Positions 16,136-24,321 of a stretch of 64,000 nt of DNA are shown piece by piece. How positions within the stretch are numbered: the stretch's first letter is position 1; the number at the start of each line of letters is the position of its first letter. A program made the position numbers and the translations under genes. The stretch is from positions 1-64,000 of the forward strand of contig NZ_NFJW01000009.1 of NCBI RefSeq assembly GCF_002160065.1. The letters run 5' to 3'. The notes below the pieces were generated by a model that had not been told where the DNA came from, did no database searches, and saw nothing but the letters and a program-made list of their open reading frames with translations. Origin of the DNA: Collinsella sp. An2 (GTDB taxonomy: Bacteria; Actinomycetota; Coriobacteriia; Coriobacteriales; Coriobacteriaceae).

Positions 16136-16214
16136 CGACTTTCTCTACGAGGCAGTCTTCACCGCACCCGGCGAGCTGCGCCCTCCGCGCGACAAAATCA
16201 CTCTCTTCGGCTGA
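16089..16214 (+). pseudogene. Remnant of a GNAT acetyltransferase gene (N-terminus only)
   Basis: A GTG-started frame of 41 codons reads KIRDLMPSEYDQLDDFLYEA, typical of the first helix of GNAT enzymes, and then ends after ITLFG. The rest of the expected domain of about 150 residues, including the acetyl-CoA site, is missing. It overlaps the preceding gene by 47 nt. The likely explanation is a deletion that fused the first 35 or so codons to unrelated sequence. Confidence 0.5.
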
Positions 16215-16333
16215 AAATGGGGCAGGTTCCGGATTGTATCATTCGGGCTTTTGCAAGCGGCGGGCCTCGCTTGCTTGGCATACAATGGGCGAGCTTTCAA
16301 GCCCCCGTGTACGCCGCTGCCGAAAGGAACACC

Positions 16334-16663
16334 ATGCGCATCGATTTCAACGAGATCAATGAAGTGACCGTACCCGGCATGAATGGCGGTACGGGCGAGA
16401 TGTCGGCGCGTATGCATATGAGCGAGCGCGGCAAAATCATTCCGTGCCGCATCCATCCGGCTAGCTCGATCGGTGCGCATCGCCACGAGACAAGCGACGA
16501 CATCAACTACGTGCTCTCGGGCACGGGCGTGGCAACCTGCGACGGCGTAGAGGAGCCGCTCTCGGCGGGCGTGTGCCATGTGTGCCCCAAGGGCTCCGAG
16601 CATGCCATCGTCAACACGGGCGACGACGATCTCTGCCTGCTCACCGTCGTGGTGGAGCGGTAG
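16334..16663 (+). CDS. Cupin-domain protein
   Basis: A 109-aa single-domain cupin. The metal-binding motif 1 is visible as HPASSIGAHRHETSDDINYVLSG, and motif 2 as GVCHVCPKGSEHAIVNTG, with the HxH...E and later His residues in place. Such small cupins bind a metal and act as sugar isomerases, dioxygenases or sensors; none can be assigned. The ATG at 16334 follows GAAAGGAAC and fits the domain start better than the ORF-track start at 16217. Confidence 0.82.
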   Translation: MRIDFNEINEVTVPGMNGGTGEMSARMHMSERGKIIPCRIHPASSIGAHRHETSDDINYVLSGTGVATCDGVEEPLSAGVCHVCPKGSEHAIVNTGDDDLCLLTVVVER

Positions 16664-16715
16664 CGCATCGCGCTTGCTCAGGTCTGCAACGCTATCGACT
16701 GATGAAGGACGCGCA

Positions 16716-17060
16716 ATGGACGCGAACCGTAAAAAGGAGCTTAAGCAGCAGTGGAAGCTGCGCCACCCCCAGATGGGCGTGATCGCCATCCAGTGTGAGG
16801 AAACGGGGGAGCTCTTCGTGGGAGTTTCTAAGGACATTCCTGCGGAGTTCAATCGGCATCGATTCCAGCTGGCGGCCGGCCTGCATCCTAACAAGCGTAT
16901 GCAAGAGCTGTGGCGCCAACGTGGCAAAGAGTGCTTAACATTTGGTATTGCACGCGAGCTGGACTACGAGGACCCGCTCAAAGACCATGCAGACGAGCTT
17001 CAGGAGCTGCTCGACGAGGTTATGGCCGAGCACCCAGAAGCGCAGCCTATCGTGCAATAG
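16716..17060 (+). CDS. GIY-YIG nuclease-like protein
   Basis: A 114-aa protein resembling the GIY-YIG family proteins common in Coriobacteriia and Clostridia (KLRHPQMGVIAIQCEETGEL, FVGVSKDIPAEFNRHRFQL, LHPNKRMQELW). The canonical GIY and YIG tripeptides are degenerate (GVIAI and FVGVS), so nuclease activity is doubtful. The ATG at 16716 fits the usual MDANRKKELK start of relatives and lies 52 nt after the cupin gene. Confidence 0.72.
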   Translation: MDANRKKELKQQWKLRHPQMGVIAIQCEETGELFVGVSKDIPAEFNRHRFQLAAGLHPNKRMQELWRQRGKECLTFGIARELDYEDPLKDHADELQELLDEVMAEHPEAQPIVQ

Positions 17061-17491
17061 GCGTATTCGCTGAAGAATAATGCATATCGGGCAGGCGGCC
17101 GCGACCCGAGCCGCGGACGCTTGTCCGTATTACGGCTGAGTGCTACTGCTGGGTCATACTGCGCTTGAGGAGTCCCCGGAAGAAGGGACGGGCCTGTCAC
17201 GGCGAGGTTAGTGCCGCTGCGACAACGTGGTTCTTTCGGCATGAATCTGCAGTGGCCCCATTCTCCAGGCACATTCACAGTCCCATCTCGCTCGTGCGCA
17301 TGCCATTCATGGAAGGGGTTTGCCCGAGGGCAAATTGTGCGGGGTCCGTGAAGATGGTCGCCGCGCGCAAGATGCCCGGACCCTTGCCCGCTTTTGAGGT
17401 TCACAATGTGGGCGCCCGGGCACATGCAGTGCTTTCGGGTTCTCGATTCATGTTCTGACGGCTGGGAAGCCGCGATGTCGAGGAGGTGCTC
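17061..17491. other. 430-bp region without a recognised gene
   Basis: No convincing gene was found; the 97-codon ORF at 17165-17458 has no clear ribosome-binding site or family. The stretch probably holds the promoter and leader for the Mg2+ ATPase operon. I looked for an M-box-type magnesium riboswitch and could not match its consensus by eye. Confidence 0.4.
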
Positions 17492-17575
17492 ATGGACGGT
17501 TTCAGTAATGGCCCGCGATCAGCCGGCGACCATGCAGTGGTGCGGCTGCCCATGGGCCTTCCGATGAGCGCCTAG
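17492..17575 (+). CDS. Possible 27-aa leader peptide upstream of the Mg2+ ATPase
   Basis: A short ORF with an excellent GAGGAGG ribosome-binding site encodes a 27-residue peptide beginning MDGFSNGPRSAGDH and ending LPMGLPMSA. It ends 98 nt before the start of the MgtA-type gene. In Salmonella, mgtA expression is tuned by a proline-containing leader peptide (MgtL), so a similar attenuation scheme is conceivable. Three prolines occur, two near the C-terminus. The peptide is too short for homology claims. Confidence 0.45.
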   Translation: MDGFSNGPRSAGDHAVVRLPMGLPMSA

Positions 17576-17673
17576 GGCGTTTCCGCGTTCAACAACCGCA
17601 TCATTGCCTGGTCATACATCGGGGCGCGCTGCGCCTCTGCAACCACACAACCTGATATTCCAGGAGGTGTCCT

Positions 17674-20466
17674 ATGACCATGGCACTCATGACGCGTGCG
17701 CGCCGCGTGCTCGCGCGCCGCGTTGACGCATTCAAGTTTGTTTCTCGTTCTACGGATACGGCGCATGCGCGTACCCGAGCCGTCGAGCGCCGACAGCTCG
17801 ACGAGCTTGCCACCTGCTCGGTGGAAGAGGCGTTCGCGCGCCTGCAGAGCGGTCCGCAGGGGCTGTCCGCCGATCAGGTCGAGCGCGCCCGTGCCCGTTA
17901 TGGCGATAACGCCGTGGACCGAGCGAGCTCGCGTTCGGTCGCGCAGCTGCTCGCGGCGGCTTTCGTCAACCCGTTTACCGCGATTCTCGCGGTGCTGGCC
18001 GCGGTATCGTTCTACACCGATGTCTGCCTCGCGAGCCCGGGCGATCGCAGCTTCGCCACGGTGGCGATCGTCGTGGCGATGATCGTCGTGTCGGGCGCGC
18101 TGCATCTGGTGCAGGACGTCCGCAGCGGCAGGACGATGGCTGCCCTCGAGCACCTGACGGAGGATGCCTGCACCGTGGTGCGCGATGGCGCCACGCGCGA
18201 GGTGCCGCTCGATGACGTGGTGGCGGGAGACGTCGTGTGCCTCGCGGCGGGCGACCTCGTCCCGGCGGACGTTCGGATCGTGGCGGCGCGCGACCTCTTC
18301 GTTGCGCAGGCGGCGCTGACCGGCGAGTCCGAGCCGCAGGAGAAGGTTGCCGACGTCGCGTCCGCTCCCTCTGAGGCCGCCAGCGGAGCCGGCGGCCTTG
18401 CCTATCCTACCCTCGCCTTCATGGGTACGAGCGTCGTGTCCGGCACCGGGCATGGGGTCGTGATCCGGACGGGCGCGCGGACGATGTTCGGCAGCATGGC
18501 GTCGGCGGTCGCGCACGCGGGCGGCCCCACGGCCTTCGATCGCGGCGTGGCCTCCGTTTCGCGCGTGCTCGTGGCGCTCATGCTGGCTATGGTGCCGGTG
18601 GTCGTCGCCGTCAACGGCTTCGCGCGCGGCAACTGGATCGAGGCGCTGCTGTTCGCCGTGTCGGTCGCCGTGGGCCTGACGCCCGAGATGCTGCCGATGA
18701 TCATGACGACGTGCCTCGCCAAGGGCGCGCAGACGATGGCGGAGCACAAGGTGGTGGTCAAGCGCCTTGATGCCATCCAGGACCTGGGCGCGATGGACGT
18801 GCTCTGCAGCGACAAGACGGGCACGCTCACCCGCGATGCCGTGGCGCTCGAGCGAGCGCTCGACGTGTCGGGCCGCGATAACACGCGCGTTCTGCGTCAT
18901 GCCTACCTGGTGAGCAGGTACCAGACGGGCTTGCGCAGCGTGCTCGACCGCGCGGTGGTGGAGCACGTTGCCGCGCTCGCGCAGCGCGACGACAGCTTCA
19001 TGGCGGATGCGGACCGCTTCCAGAAGGTGGACGAGCTGCCGTTCGACTTCGCGCGGCGGCGCATGAGCGTGGTCGTGCGCGATACCGCCGGCAAGACGCA
19101 ACTCATCACCAAGGGTGCGGTGGAGGAGATGCTCGGCGTCTGCTCGTTTGCCGAGATGGACGGCGCCGTGGTCCCGCTGGACGGTGCGGCGCTCGTCCGC
19201 GCGCGCCGCACCGCGGACGATCTGGGGGGCGCGGGCCTGCGCGTGATCGCCGTCGCCCAGAAGGCCGACCCGCGTCCGGCGGGCGAGCTCACCGTCGCAG
19301 ACGAGTGCGATATGGTGCTACTGGGTTACCTGGCCTTTCTGGATCAGCCCAAGGAGTCGGCGGCGCAGGCGGTGCGCGAGCTCGCCCGGCGCGGCGTGGC
19401 CGTGAAGGTGCTCACCGGCGACAACGAGCGCGTGGCCGCGGCGGTCTGCGGCAGGGTGGGCATCGATGCGTCCGCCGTGCTCACAGCCGACGATATCGAT
19501 CGACTTTCCGATGCGAAGCTCGCCGAGGCGGCGAATAGCTGTCAGGTCTTCGCCCGTCTCACACCCGAGCACAAGATGCGCGTCATCGGGGCGCTGCGCG
19601 CCTCCGACCACGTGGTGGGGTTCATGGGCGACGGGGTCAACGATGCGGGCGCTCTGCGCGCGGCCGATGTCGGCGTCTCGGTCGACACGGCGGCCGATGT
19701 GGCGCGCGAGGCAGCGGACGTCACCCTGCTCGAGAAGGATCTCCGCGTGCTCGCGGCGGGCATCGACGAGGGGCGTCGCACCTATATCAACATGATGAAA
19801 TACATCAAGATGACGCTCGCTTCCAATTTCGGCAACGTCATCTCGGTGCTCGTGGCGAGCTTGGTGCTACCGTTTTTACCCATGAGCGCGCTGCAGATCG
19901 TGCTGCTCGGTCTCATCTACGATCTTTCCTGCGCGGCGCTTCCGTGGGATGCGGTCGATTCCGAGCTGGTGTGTGAGCCGCGTCGTTGGGAGGCGGGATC
20001 GCTCGTGCGCTACATGGTTACGCTGGGTCCGTTGAGCTCGCTGTTCGACGTGCTTACCTTCGCGTTCCTGTTCTTTGTGGCGTGTCCGCTCGCGGCGGGC
20101 TGCCCGCTGTTCGCTCCAGGGGCGTATGCCGCCCTGGACGGGGCGGGCCAGGCGCTCTTTGTGGCGGTGTTCCAGGCTGGATGGTTCGTCGAGTCCATGT
20201 GGAGCCAGAGCCTTGTGGTGCATCTGCTCCGCACCGAGCGGGTTCCGTTCATCCAGAGTCGAGCGAGCGCACCGGTGTGTGTGCTCACGGCGGCGGGCAT
20301 CGCGGTGGCGACGCTGCTCCCGTTCTTGCCCGTCGCGGGCGCGCTCGACATGGCACCGCTCCCGCCGGCGTTCTTTGCGTTCCTCGCGGCGGCGGTCGCA
20401 GGGTATCTGGTCTTGGGAATCATCGCGACCCGTGTCTACCGCCGCAGGTTCGGATCGCTGTTGTGA
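17674..20466 (+). CDS. mgtA: Magnesium-translocating P-type ATPase (MgtA-type)
   Basis: A 930-aa P3B-type ATPase importing Mg2+ across the cytoplasmic membrane. Visible motifs are TGES (actuator domain), the phosphorylated aspartate D380 in CSDKTGTLT, LTGDNERVA and GDGVND in the hinge. A C-terminal set of about six membrane helices begins near residue 710. The N-terminal 45 residues are basic, as in MgtA/MgtB. AGGAGGTGTCCT precedes the ATG. Length and motif order are complete. It is probably induced under low Mg2+. The large antisense ORF at 17572-19101 is a shadow. Confidence 0.93.
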   Translation: MTMALMTRARRVLARRVDAFKFVSRSTDTAHARTRAVERRQLDELATCSVEEAFARLQSGPQGLSADQVERARARYGDNAVDRASSRSVAQLLAAAFVNPFTAILAVLAAVSFYTDVCLASPGDRSFATVAIVVAMIVVSGALHLVQDVRSGRTMAALEHLTEDACTVVRDGATREVPLDDVVAGDVVCLAAGDLVPADVRIVAARDLFVAQAALTGESEPQEKVADVASAPSEAASGAGGLAYPTLAFMGTSVVSGTGHGVVIRTGARTMFGSMASAVAHAGGPTAFDRGVASVSRVLVALMLAMVPVVVAVNGFARGNWIEALLFAVSVAVGLTPEMLPMIMTTCLAKGAQTMAEHKVVVKRLDAIQDLGAMDVLCSDKTGTLTRDAVALERALDVSGRDNTRVLRHAYLVSRYQTGLRSVLDRAVVEHVAALAQRDDSFMADADRFQKVDELPFDFARRRMSVVVRDTAGKTQLITKGAVEEMLGVCSFAEMDGAVVPLDGAALVRARRTADDLGGAGLRVIAVAQKADPRPAGELTVADECDMVLLGYLAFLDQPKESAAQAVRELARRGVAVKVLTGDNERVAAAVCGRVGIDASAVLTADDIDRLSDAKLAEAANSCQVFARLTPEHKMRVIGALRASDHVVGFMGDGVNDAGALRAADVGVSVDTAADVAREAADVTLLEKDLRVLAAGIDEGRRTYINMMKYIKMTLASNFGNVISVLVASLVLPFLPMSALQIVLLGLIYDLSCAALPWDAVDSELVCEPRRWEAGSLVRYMVTLGPLSSLFDVLTFAFLFFVACPLAAGCPLFAPGAYAALDGAGQALFVAVFQAGWFVESMWSQSLVVHLLRTERVPFIQSRASAPVCVLTAAGIAVATLLPFLPVAGALDMAPLPPAFFAFLAAAVAGYLVLGIIATRVYRRRFGSLL

Positions 20467-20637
20467 CGGTTTGTGCACCAGCCGTGCTGCAGGGGCAGAA
20501 GTCCGGGGAGGCGCCTTTGGGCAAACGGTTCGGGGAGATCCGGGACGAACGGTCTGGGGTTGTCCGTCGTTGCGGCTCCGTCGTACCGTTTCTCCCCGAT
20601 GCATTTTCTGGCGAGCACGCTGCTCTCCGTCTATCGC

Positions 20638-20697
20638 TTGACTTCAAAGTTTACAGTGTTAACATTTTTGCCAGCCGGCTAAGTTAACACTGTAAAC
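20638..20697 (+). promoter_or_regulatory. Promoter with paired TetR-type operators
   Basis: TTGACT and TAACAT, 16 nt apart, form a promoter. GTTTACAGTGTTAAC (20649-20663) covers its spacer and -10, and the exact reverse complement GTTAACACTGTAAAC lies at 20683-20697. Each half is itself a near-palindrome, so two repressor dimers could bind, centred 34 bp apart. The TetR gene at the end of the same operon is the obvious candidate regulator. Confidence 0.75.
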
Positions 20698-20720
20698 ATC
20701 TATAGGAAGCCAGGTGAACT

Positions 20721-21659
20721 ATGGCAGATGGACGAAGCGACGCCCCGGAGATTGTGCTGCGCGGCGTCGAGAAATCCTTTGGAGCGCACCGGGTGCTGTG
20801 TGGCGTGGACCTCACGGTGTGGCCGGGGCAGGTGTTGGGTCTTCTGGGGCGCAACGGCGCCGGCAAATCGACGCTCATCTCCATCATGTGCGGGCTCGAG
20901 CGCGCGGACGCGGGGACGGTCAGTATCTGTGGGTGCGACCCGGCACGCCGGCGCGTCGGCGACCTCGTGGGTCTGGCGCCGCAGGATATCGGCGTCTACC
21001 CGCAGCTTTCGATGGCGCAAAACCTCGTCTGCCTCGGTGCGGTCGAGGGGCTCTCTCGCCGGGAGGCCCGCAACCGCGCGAGTGAGGTGATGGGTCTTCT
21101 GGGTCTCACGTCTCAGGCGCGTCAACGCGCCCGCGACCTCTCCGGCGGTCAGCGACGCCGGCTTCATACGGGTATCGCGCTCATGCATCGGCCGCGGGTG
21201 ATCTTTCTCGATGAGCCCACGGTAGGGACGGATGTAGAGGCGCGCCGTGGCGTGCTCGATGCCGTGCGTGTGGTGGCAGCAACTGGGGCGGCGGTGGTCT
21301 ACACCACACACTACCTGGGCGAGCTTGAAGAGCTGGGCGCCGACATCGCCGTGCTCAACGGCGGGCGCGTCGTGGCGGCGGGTAAGCTCAACGAAGTAGT
21401 CGACGCCCATGCCCGCCCGACGGTGCGCGTACGCTTTGCCGGCGGGGCCGATCCCGGTGTCCCCGGCTGGACGTCTGCCGCCGATGGCTACTTCGAGCCC
21501 GCGGTGCCGCCCACAGATCCTGGGTCTGCCGTGGCGGCGTTGCTCTCCCAAACCGCTTCGCGCGGTCTTGTCCTCGATGACGTGCGCGTAGTCCACGCCA
21601 ACCTGGAAAGCGCATACCTCGCCATCGTGGGGGAGGAGGTGACGCCTCATGCAGCCTAG
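20721..21659 (+). CDS. ABC transporter ATP-binding protein (ABC-2 / drug exporter type)
   Basis: A 312-aa ATPase of the DrrA/CcmA class. Walker A is GRNGAGKSTL, the signature is LSGGQRRRLHTGIAL, and Walker B is VIFLDEPTVGTD; the switch histidine is in YTTHY. The C-terminal 90 residues are the usual DrrA-like extension. It is the first gene of an operon with an ABC-2 permease and a TetR regulator, directly behind the paired operators. Export of a drug or toxic metabolite is inferred from this layout. Confidence 0.9.
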   Translation: MADGRSDAPEIVLRGVEKSFGAHRVLCGVDLTVWPGQVLGLLGRNGAGKSTLISIMCGLERADAGTVSICGCDPARRRVGDLVGLAPQDIGVYPQLSMAQNLVCLGAVEGLSRREARNRASEVMGLLGLTSQARQRARDLSGGQRRRLHTGIALMHRPRVIFLDEPTVGTDVEARRGVLDAVRVVAATGAAVVYTTHYLGELEELGADIAVLNGGRVVAAGKLNEVVDAHARPTVRVRFAGGADPGVPGWTSAADGYFEPAVPPTDPGSAVAALLSQTASRGLVLDDVRVVHANLESAYLAIVGEEVTPHAA

Positions 21660-22422
21660 GCGCTATCTCGCGGTTGTGCGGCTCGGGGCGCTCCTGCGGC
21701 TGCGCGACGCCGGCCTCGTCGTCCTCATGACGCTTGCCCCGCTCGTGCTCATGCCGTTCATGATTCCAGCGTGCAAAACCATGCTTGCCTCGGAGGGTTA
21801 TGCTGCGGCCGCGGGCGCCGAACAGGCAGTTCCCGGTATGGCGACGCTTTTCTCGTTTCTCTCGGTGCAGGTGATCGTGCAGTCGTTCTTCCGCGAGCAC
21901 GCGTGGGGTACGTGGCCGCGCCTACGCGCGTCGGCTGCGACGGCAGCCGACGTGGTGCTCGGCAAGGTGACGGTGGCCTACGTGGTCCAGGCGCTGCAGC
22001 TCCTCGCGGTGCTTGCACTGGGAAGCGCGCTCTTCAACTATCGGCCCGCGGGCGATCCGGCGGCGATTATCGTCGTCGCGCTGCTCTTCGCCGCGGTGTT
22101 GGCTGCCTTTGGCGTGGCGCTCTCGCTTTGGGCGCGCACGGAGGGCACCGCACTTTCACTGGCGAACCTTATCGGTATGCTCGCGGCGGGCCTTGGCGGC
22201 ACGCTCTGTACGGTGGCGAGCTTTCCGGAATGGGCGCAGCCGCTTGCAAAGCTGTCGCCTGCGTACTGGGCACTTGACGCTGTGCGCGCGGTGAGTCTTG
22301 ACGGCGCGGGCTTCGGCGATATCGCGCCGCAGCTCGCGGCGCTCGGCGTGTTCCTTGCCGTGCTGACAGCGCTCGCGATGGTACGATGCTTCTTGGGAAT
22401 CGACGGTGTGAAAACCGAGTAG
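21649..22422 (+). CDS. ABC-2 type transporter permease
   Basis: A 257-aa membrane protein with six hydrophobic segments and the ABC-2 pattern: an early conserved stretch (LAPLVLMPFMIPACKTML), then a mid-region WPRLRASAATAADVVLGKV and a late PEWAQPLAKLSPAYWALDAVR. It overlaps the ATPase gene by 11 nt, so subunits are made together. It forms the membrane channel of the exporter; substrate unknown. Confidence 0.88.
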   Translation: MQPRRYLAVVRLGALLRLRDAGLVVLMTLAPLVLMPFMIPACKTMLASEGYAAAAGAEQAVPGMATLFSFLSVQVIVQSFFREHAWGTWPRLRASAATAADVVLGKVTVAYVVQALQLLAVLALGSALFNYRPAGDPAAIIVVALLFAAVLAAFGVALSLWARTEGTALSLANLIGMLAAGLGGTLCTVASFPEWAQPLAKLSPAYWALDAVRAVSLDGAGFGDIAPQLAALGVFLAVLTALAMVRCFLGIDGVKTE

Positions 22423-22531
22423 CGGATAGCAGTCGGGCAGGCGCACATTCTTGGCAGGGCGGCAGGGGCCGTCGGGGGAGATGTCGGGGACGGCGACCTG
22501 CCTTATGGCTGCATTGGACGGAGGGACGGGC

Positions 22532-23206
22532 GTGGCGACTACAGCGACCACACAACGGCGCGGACTCACGCGTGAAGCGATTTTGGCCGAGGCGCTTACG
22601 CTTGTGGACGCCGAGGGTCTCGACGCGCTCTCCCTCCGTGTGCTGGGAAAGCGGCTCGGCGTCTCGCAGACCGCCATCTACCGACACGTTCCCGATAAGG
22701 CGGCGCTTCTCGATGGCCTTGCCGAGCAAATCTGGTCGGAAGCGCTTTCCTCGTTTGATGAGCGGGTTGCGCAGGAAGCTCCGGCCGATTGGCGTGCCGC
22801 CTCCTGTGCGTATGCCCGCGCCCTTCTGTCCGTGCTCCGCGCGCACCCCAATGTGGTGGTCCTCATGCTCACGCATCCCATTTCTACGCCAGGACAGTTT
22901 GCACTGGTCGCGCGCTCGCTTGCCCGTCTGGCGAATGCGGGCGTGGTGCTGCCGGGCAACGCGCTCGACCTGCTGTGTGCTCTGACGGTCTACACCACGG
23001 GCTTTGCGGCGGCAGAGGTGGCGCCTCCTGCGGGCGGCGCGGCCGACGAGCCGGGCGCGGGCCTCGCCGAAGCGCTAGCCGACGCAACGAACGACGAGCG
23101 CACACAGCTTGAGCGCCTGCTTGCCCCCATGCATGAAGACGGCTGGAACCTTGCGGGCCAGTTCGAGACCGGCCTCAGCGCGCTCATCGCTGGATGGAAC
23201 GCATGA
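22532..23206 (+). CDS. TetR-family repressor of the ABC-2 exporter
   Basis: A 224-aa TetR-type regulator. The helix-turn-helix is LSLRVLGKRLGVSQTAIYRHVPDKAALLDGLAE, close to TetR itself, and the C-terminal domain resembles TetR_C. A GTG at 22532 with GGAGGG upstream is chosen; ATG codons at 22505 and 22451 are alternatives with weaker sites. As third gene of the exporter operon, it would bind the paired operators at 20649-20697 and autoregulate. The ligand is unknown. Confidence 0.82.
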   Translation: MATTATTQRRGLTREAILAEALTLVDAEGLDALSLRVLGKRLGVSQTAIYRHVPDKAALLDGLAEQIWSEALSSFDERVAQEAPADWRAASCAYARALLSVLRAHPNVVVLMLTHPISTPGQFALVARSLARLANAGVVLPGNALDLLCALTVYTTGFAAAEVAPPAGGAADEPGAGLAEALADATNDERTQLERLLAPMHEDGWNLAGQFETGLSALIAGWNA

Positions 23207-23302
23207 CATAGGGCGAGGCGTGTTGCATGCACCATGCCCGGCCCTCTCGAGAGCGCGGCCTCGCGGCTGTCGTTGCCAGCTATAGAGCCATGAGGTTTCG
23301 AT

Positions 23303-23333
23303 CCATTATACATACCAAAAGTATGTATAATGG
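23303..23333. promoter_or_regulatory. 13-bp perfect inverted repeat, TetR-type operator
   Basis: CCATTATACATAC-CAAAA-GTATGTATAATGG is a perfect inverted repeat that ends 33 nt before the TetR-family gene. It contains TATAAT-like sequence, so it probably overlaps the promoter and mediates autorepression. Confidence 0.72.
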
Positions 23334-23366
23334 GCTCGAACGACCGTGGATGTGCTGGAGGCAGCG

Positions 23367-24155
23367 ATGGCGCGGAACAAATACCCGGAAGAGACGGTTC
23401 GTCGCATTCTAGACGTTGCTGAAGAGCTCTTCATGACCAAGGGCTACGACCATACGACGATGTCAGACATCGTGGAGGGGCTCGGCGGGCTCACGAAGGG
23501 CGCCGTCTACCATCACTTTAAAAGCAAAGAGGACATTTTTGAGGCTGTATTCGAGCGGGCGAATAAGCCGGTGCTTGAACGATCGGACGCCATCTTGGCC
23601 GATTGCAGCCTTTCTGGGCTTGAAAAGTTGCGAGCCTTGGACCGCGCGTCATCCGAGGGTCCGGCGGCCGATATGTGGCATGCGATGCAGCCCTCATCGG
23701 ACCCCATCCAAAATGCGCGCATTCTCGCGCGCGAGTATGCCGACGTGTTGGAGACGGCACATTGTTATGTGGAGCCCATCATTCGCGAGGGGGTGGAGGA
23801 CGGAACCATTTCGGCCAAACACCCGCGTGAGGCCGCCGAGGCTCTACTGCTGCTGGCTAACTTGTGGATGGTGCCGCTCTTTAACCCGATACCAGCCGAT
23901 GACCCTGCTGCGTATCAGCGCCGCGCAGAGACCTTCTTGACCATTACCCATGCATTGGGAATAGATTTGGTGGATTGGGAGTCTCTTGATCCCGCACGCA
24001 TGGGGCACGTTGCGTCGGAGCAGGCGTGGACAGATTGGCAATGGCTTGCGAAGGAATCTGGAGCAGGCGCGCGTGCAACGCAGGACGAGTCGGTGCCTAT
24101 TGCTGGTTGCACGGAAGAAAAGCAACCACAAGATGGTGGAGGCAACCGGGCGTAG
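23367..24155 (+). CDS. TetR/AcrR-family regulator
   Basis: A 262-aa regulator. The N-terminal helix-turn-helix is clear (ILDVAEELFMTKGYDHTTMSDIV, then KGAVYHHFKSKEDIFEAVFE). The ligand domain is longer than usual by about 60 residues, ending in a Gln/Gly-rich tail. The ATG at 23367 has GGAGG upstream. A perfect palindrome precedes it, and a related CATAC...GTATG pair lies before the next gene, an MFS transporter. The likely role is to repress itself and that transporter. Confidence 0.85.
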   Translation: MARNKYPEETVRRILDVAEELFMTKGYDHTTMSDIVEGLGGLTKGAVYHHFKSKEDIFEAVFERANKPVLERSDAILADCSLSGLEKLRALDRASSEGPAADMWHAMQPSSDPIQNARILAREYADVLETAHCYVEPIIREGVEDGTISAKHPREAAEALLLLANLWMVPLFNPIPADDPAAYQRRAETFLTITHALGIDLVDWESLDPARMGHVASEQAWTDWQWLAKESGAGARATQDESVPIAGCTEEKQPQDGGGNRA

Positions 24156-24178
24156 CCCGTATGGTCAAGAAAGAGGAG

Positions 24179-24201
24179 AGCCGCCTCGTGCGGCTTTCTT
24201 T
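24179..24201 (+). terminator. Terminator or attenuator hairpin after the TetR gene
   Basis: AGCCGC-CTCGT-GCGGCT stem followed by TTCTTTC, flanked by a purine-rich AAGAAAGAGGAG that can extend the stem. It lies 23 nt after the TetR stop codon. Confidence 0.55.
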
Positions 24202-24213
24202 CAAAGGCATTTA

Positions 24214-24232
24214 CATACCTACCGAATGTATG
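24214..24232. promoter_or_regulatory. Candidate second TetR operator upstream of MFS gene
   Basis: CATAC-N9-GTATG shares its half-sites with the perfect palindrome at 23303-23333, where the spacing is 5 nt. The 4-nt spacing difference weakens the case. It lies about 90 nt before the MFS start. Confidence 0.35.
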
Positions 24233-24321
24233 AAAGAAGGAAAGGAGGATCAGATACCAGGCAGACAAGAACCGCGCCCCGAGCGCCCTCATTCGTACCG
24301 CCCGTTCTGAAAGGAATTTCC

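Noticed and set aside
17061-17491. Possible M-box magnesium riboswitch before mgtA
   Set aside because: I looked for the GTTAGGTGAGGCTCC-type core and found no convincing match. A covariance-model search would be needed to exclude it.
17572-19101. 509-codon ORF antisense to mgtA
   Set aside because: Its protein is Arg/His/Ala-rich low complexity, a typical shadow of a GC-rich gene. The forward frame has all P-type ATPase motifs.
23986-24321. N-terminal 112-codon extension of the MFS ORF
   Set aside because: It overlaps the TetR gene and operator-like sequences. The ATG at 24322 has a ribosome-binding site and gives a normal MFS start.
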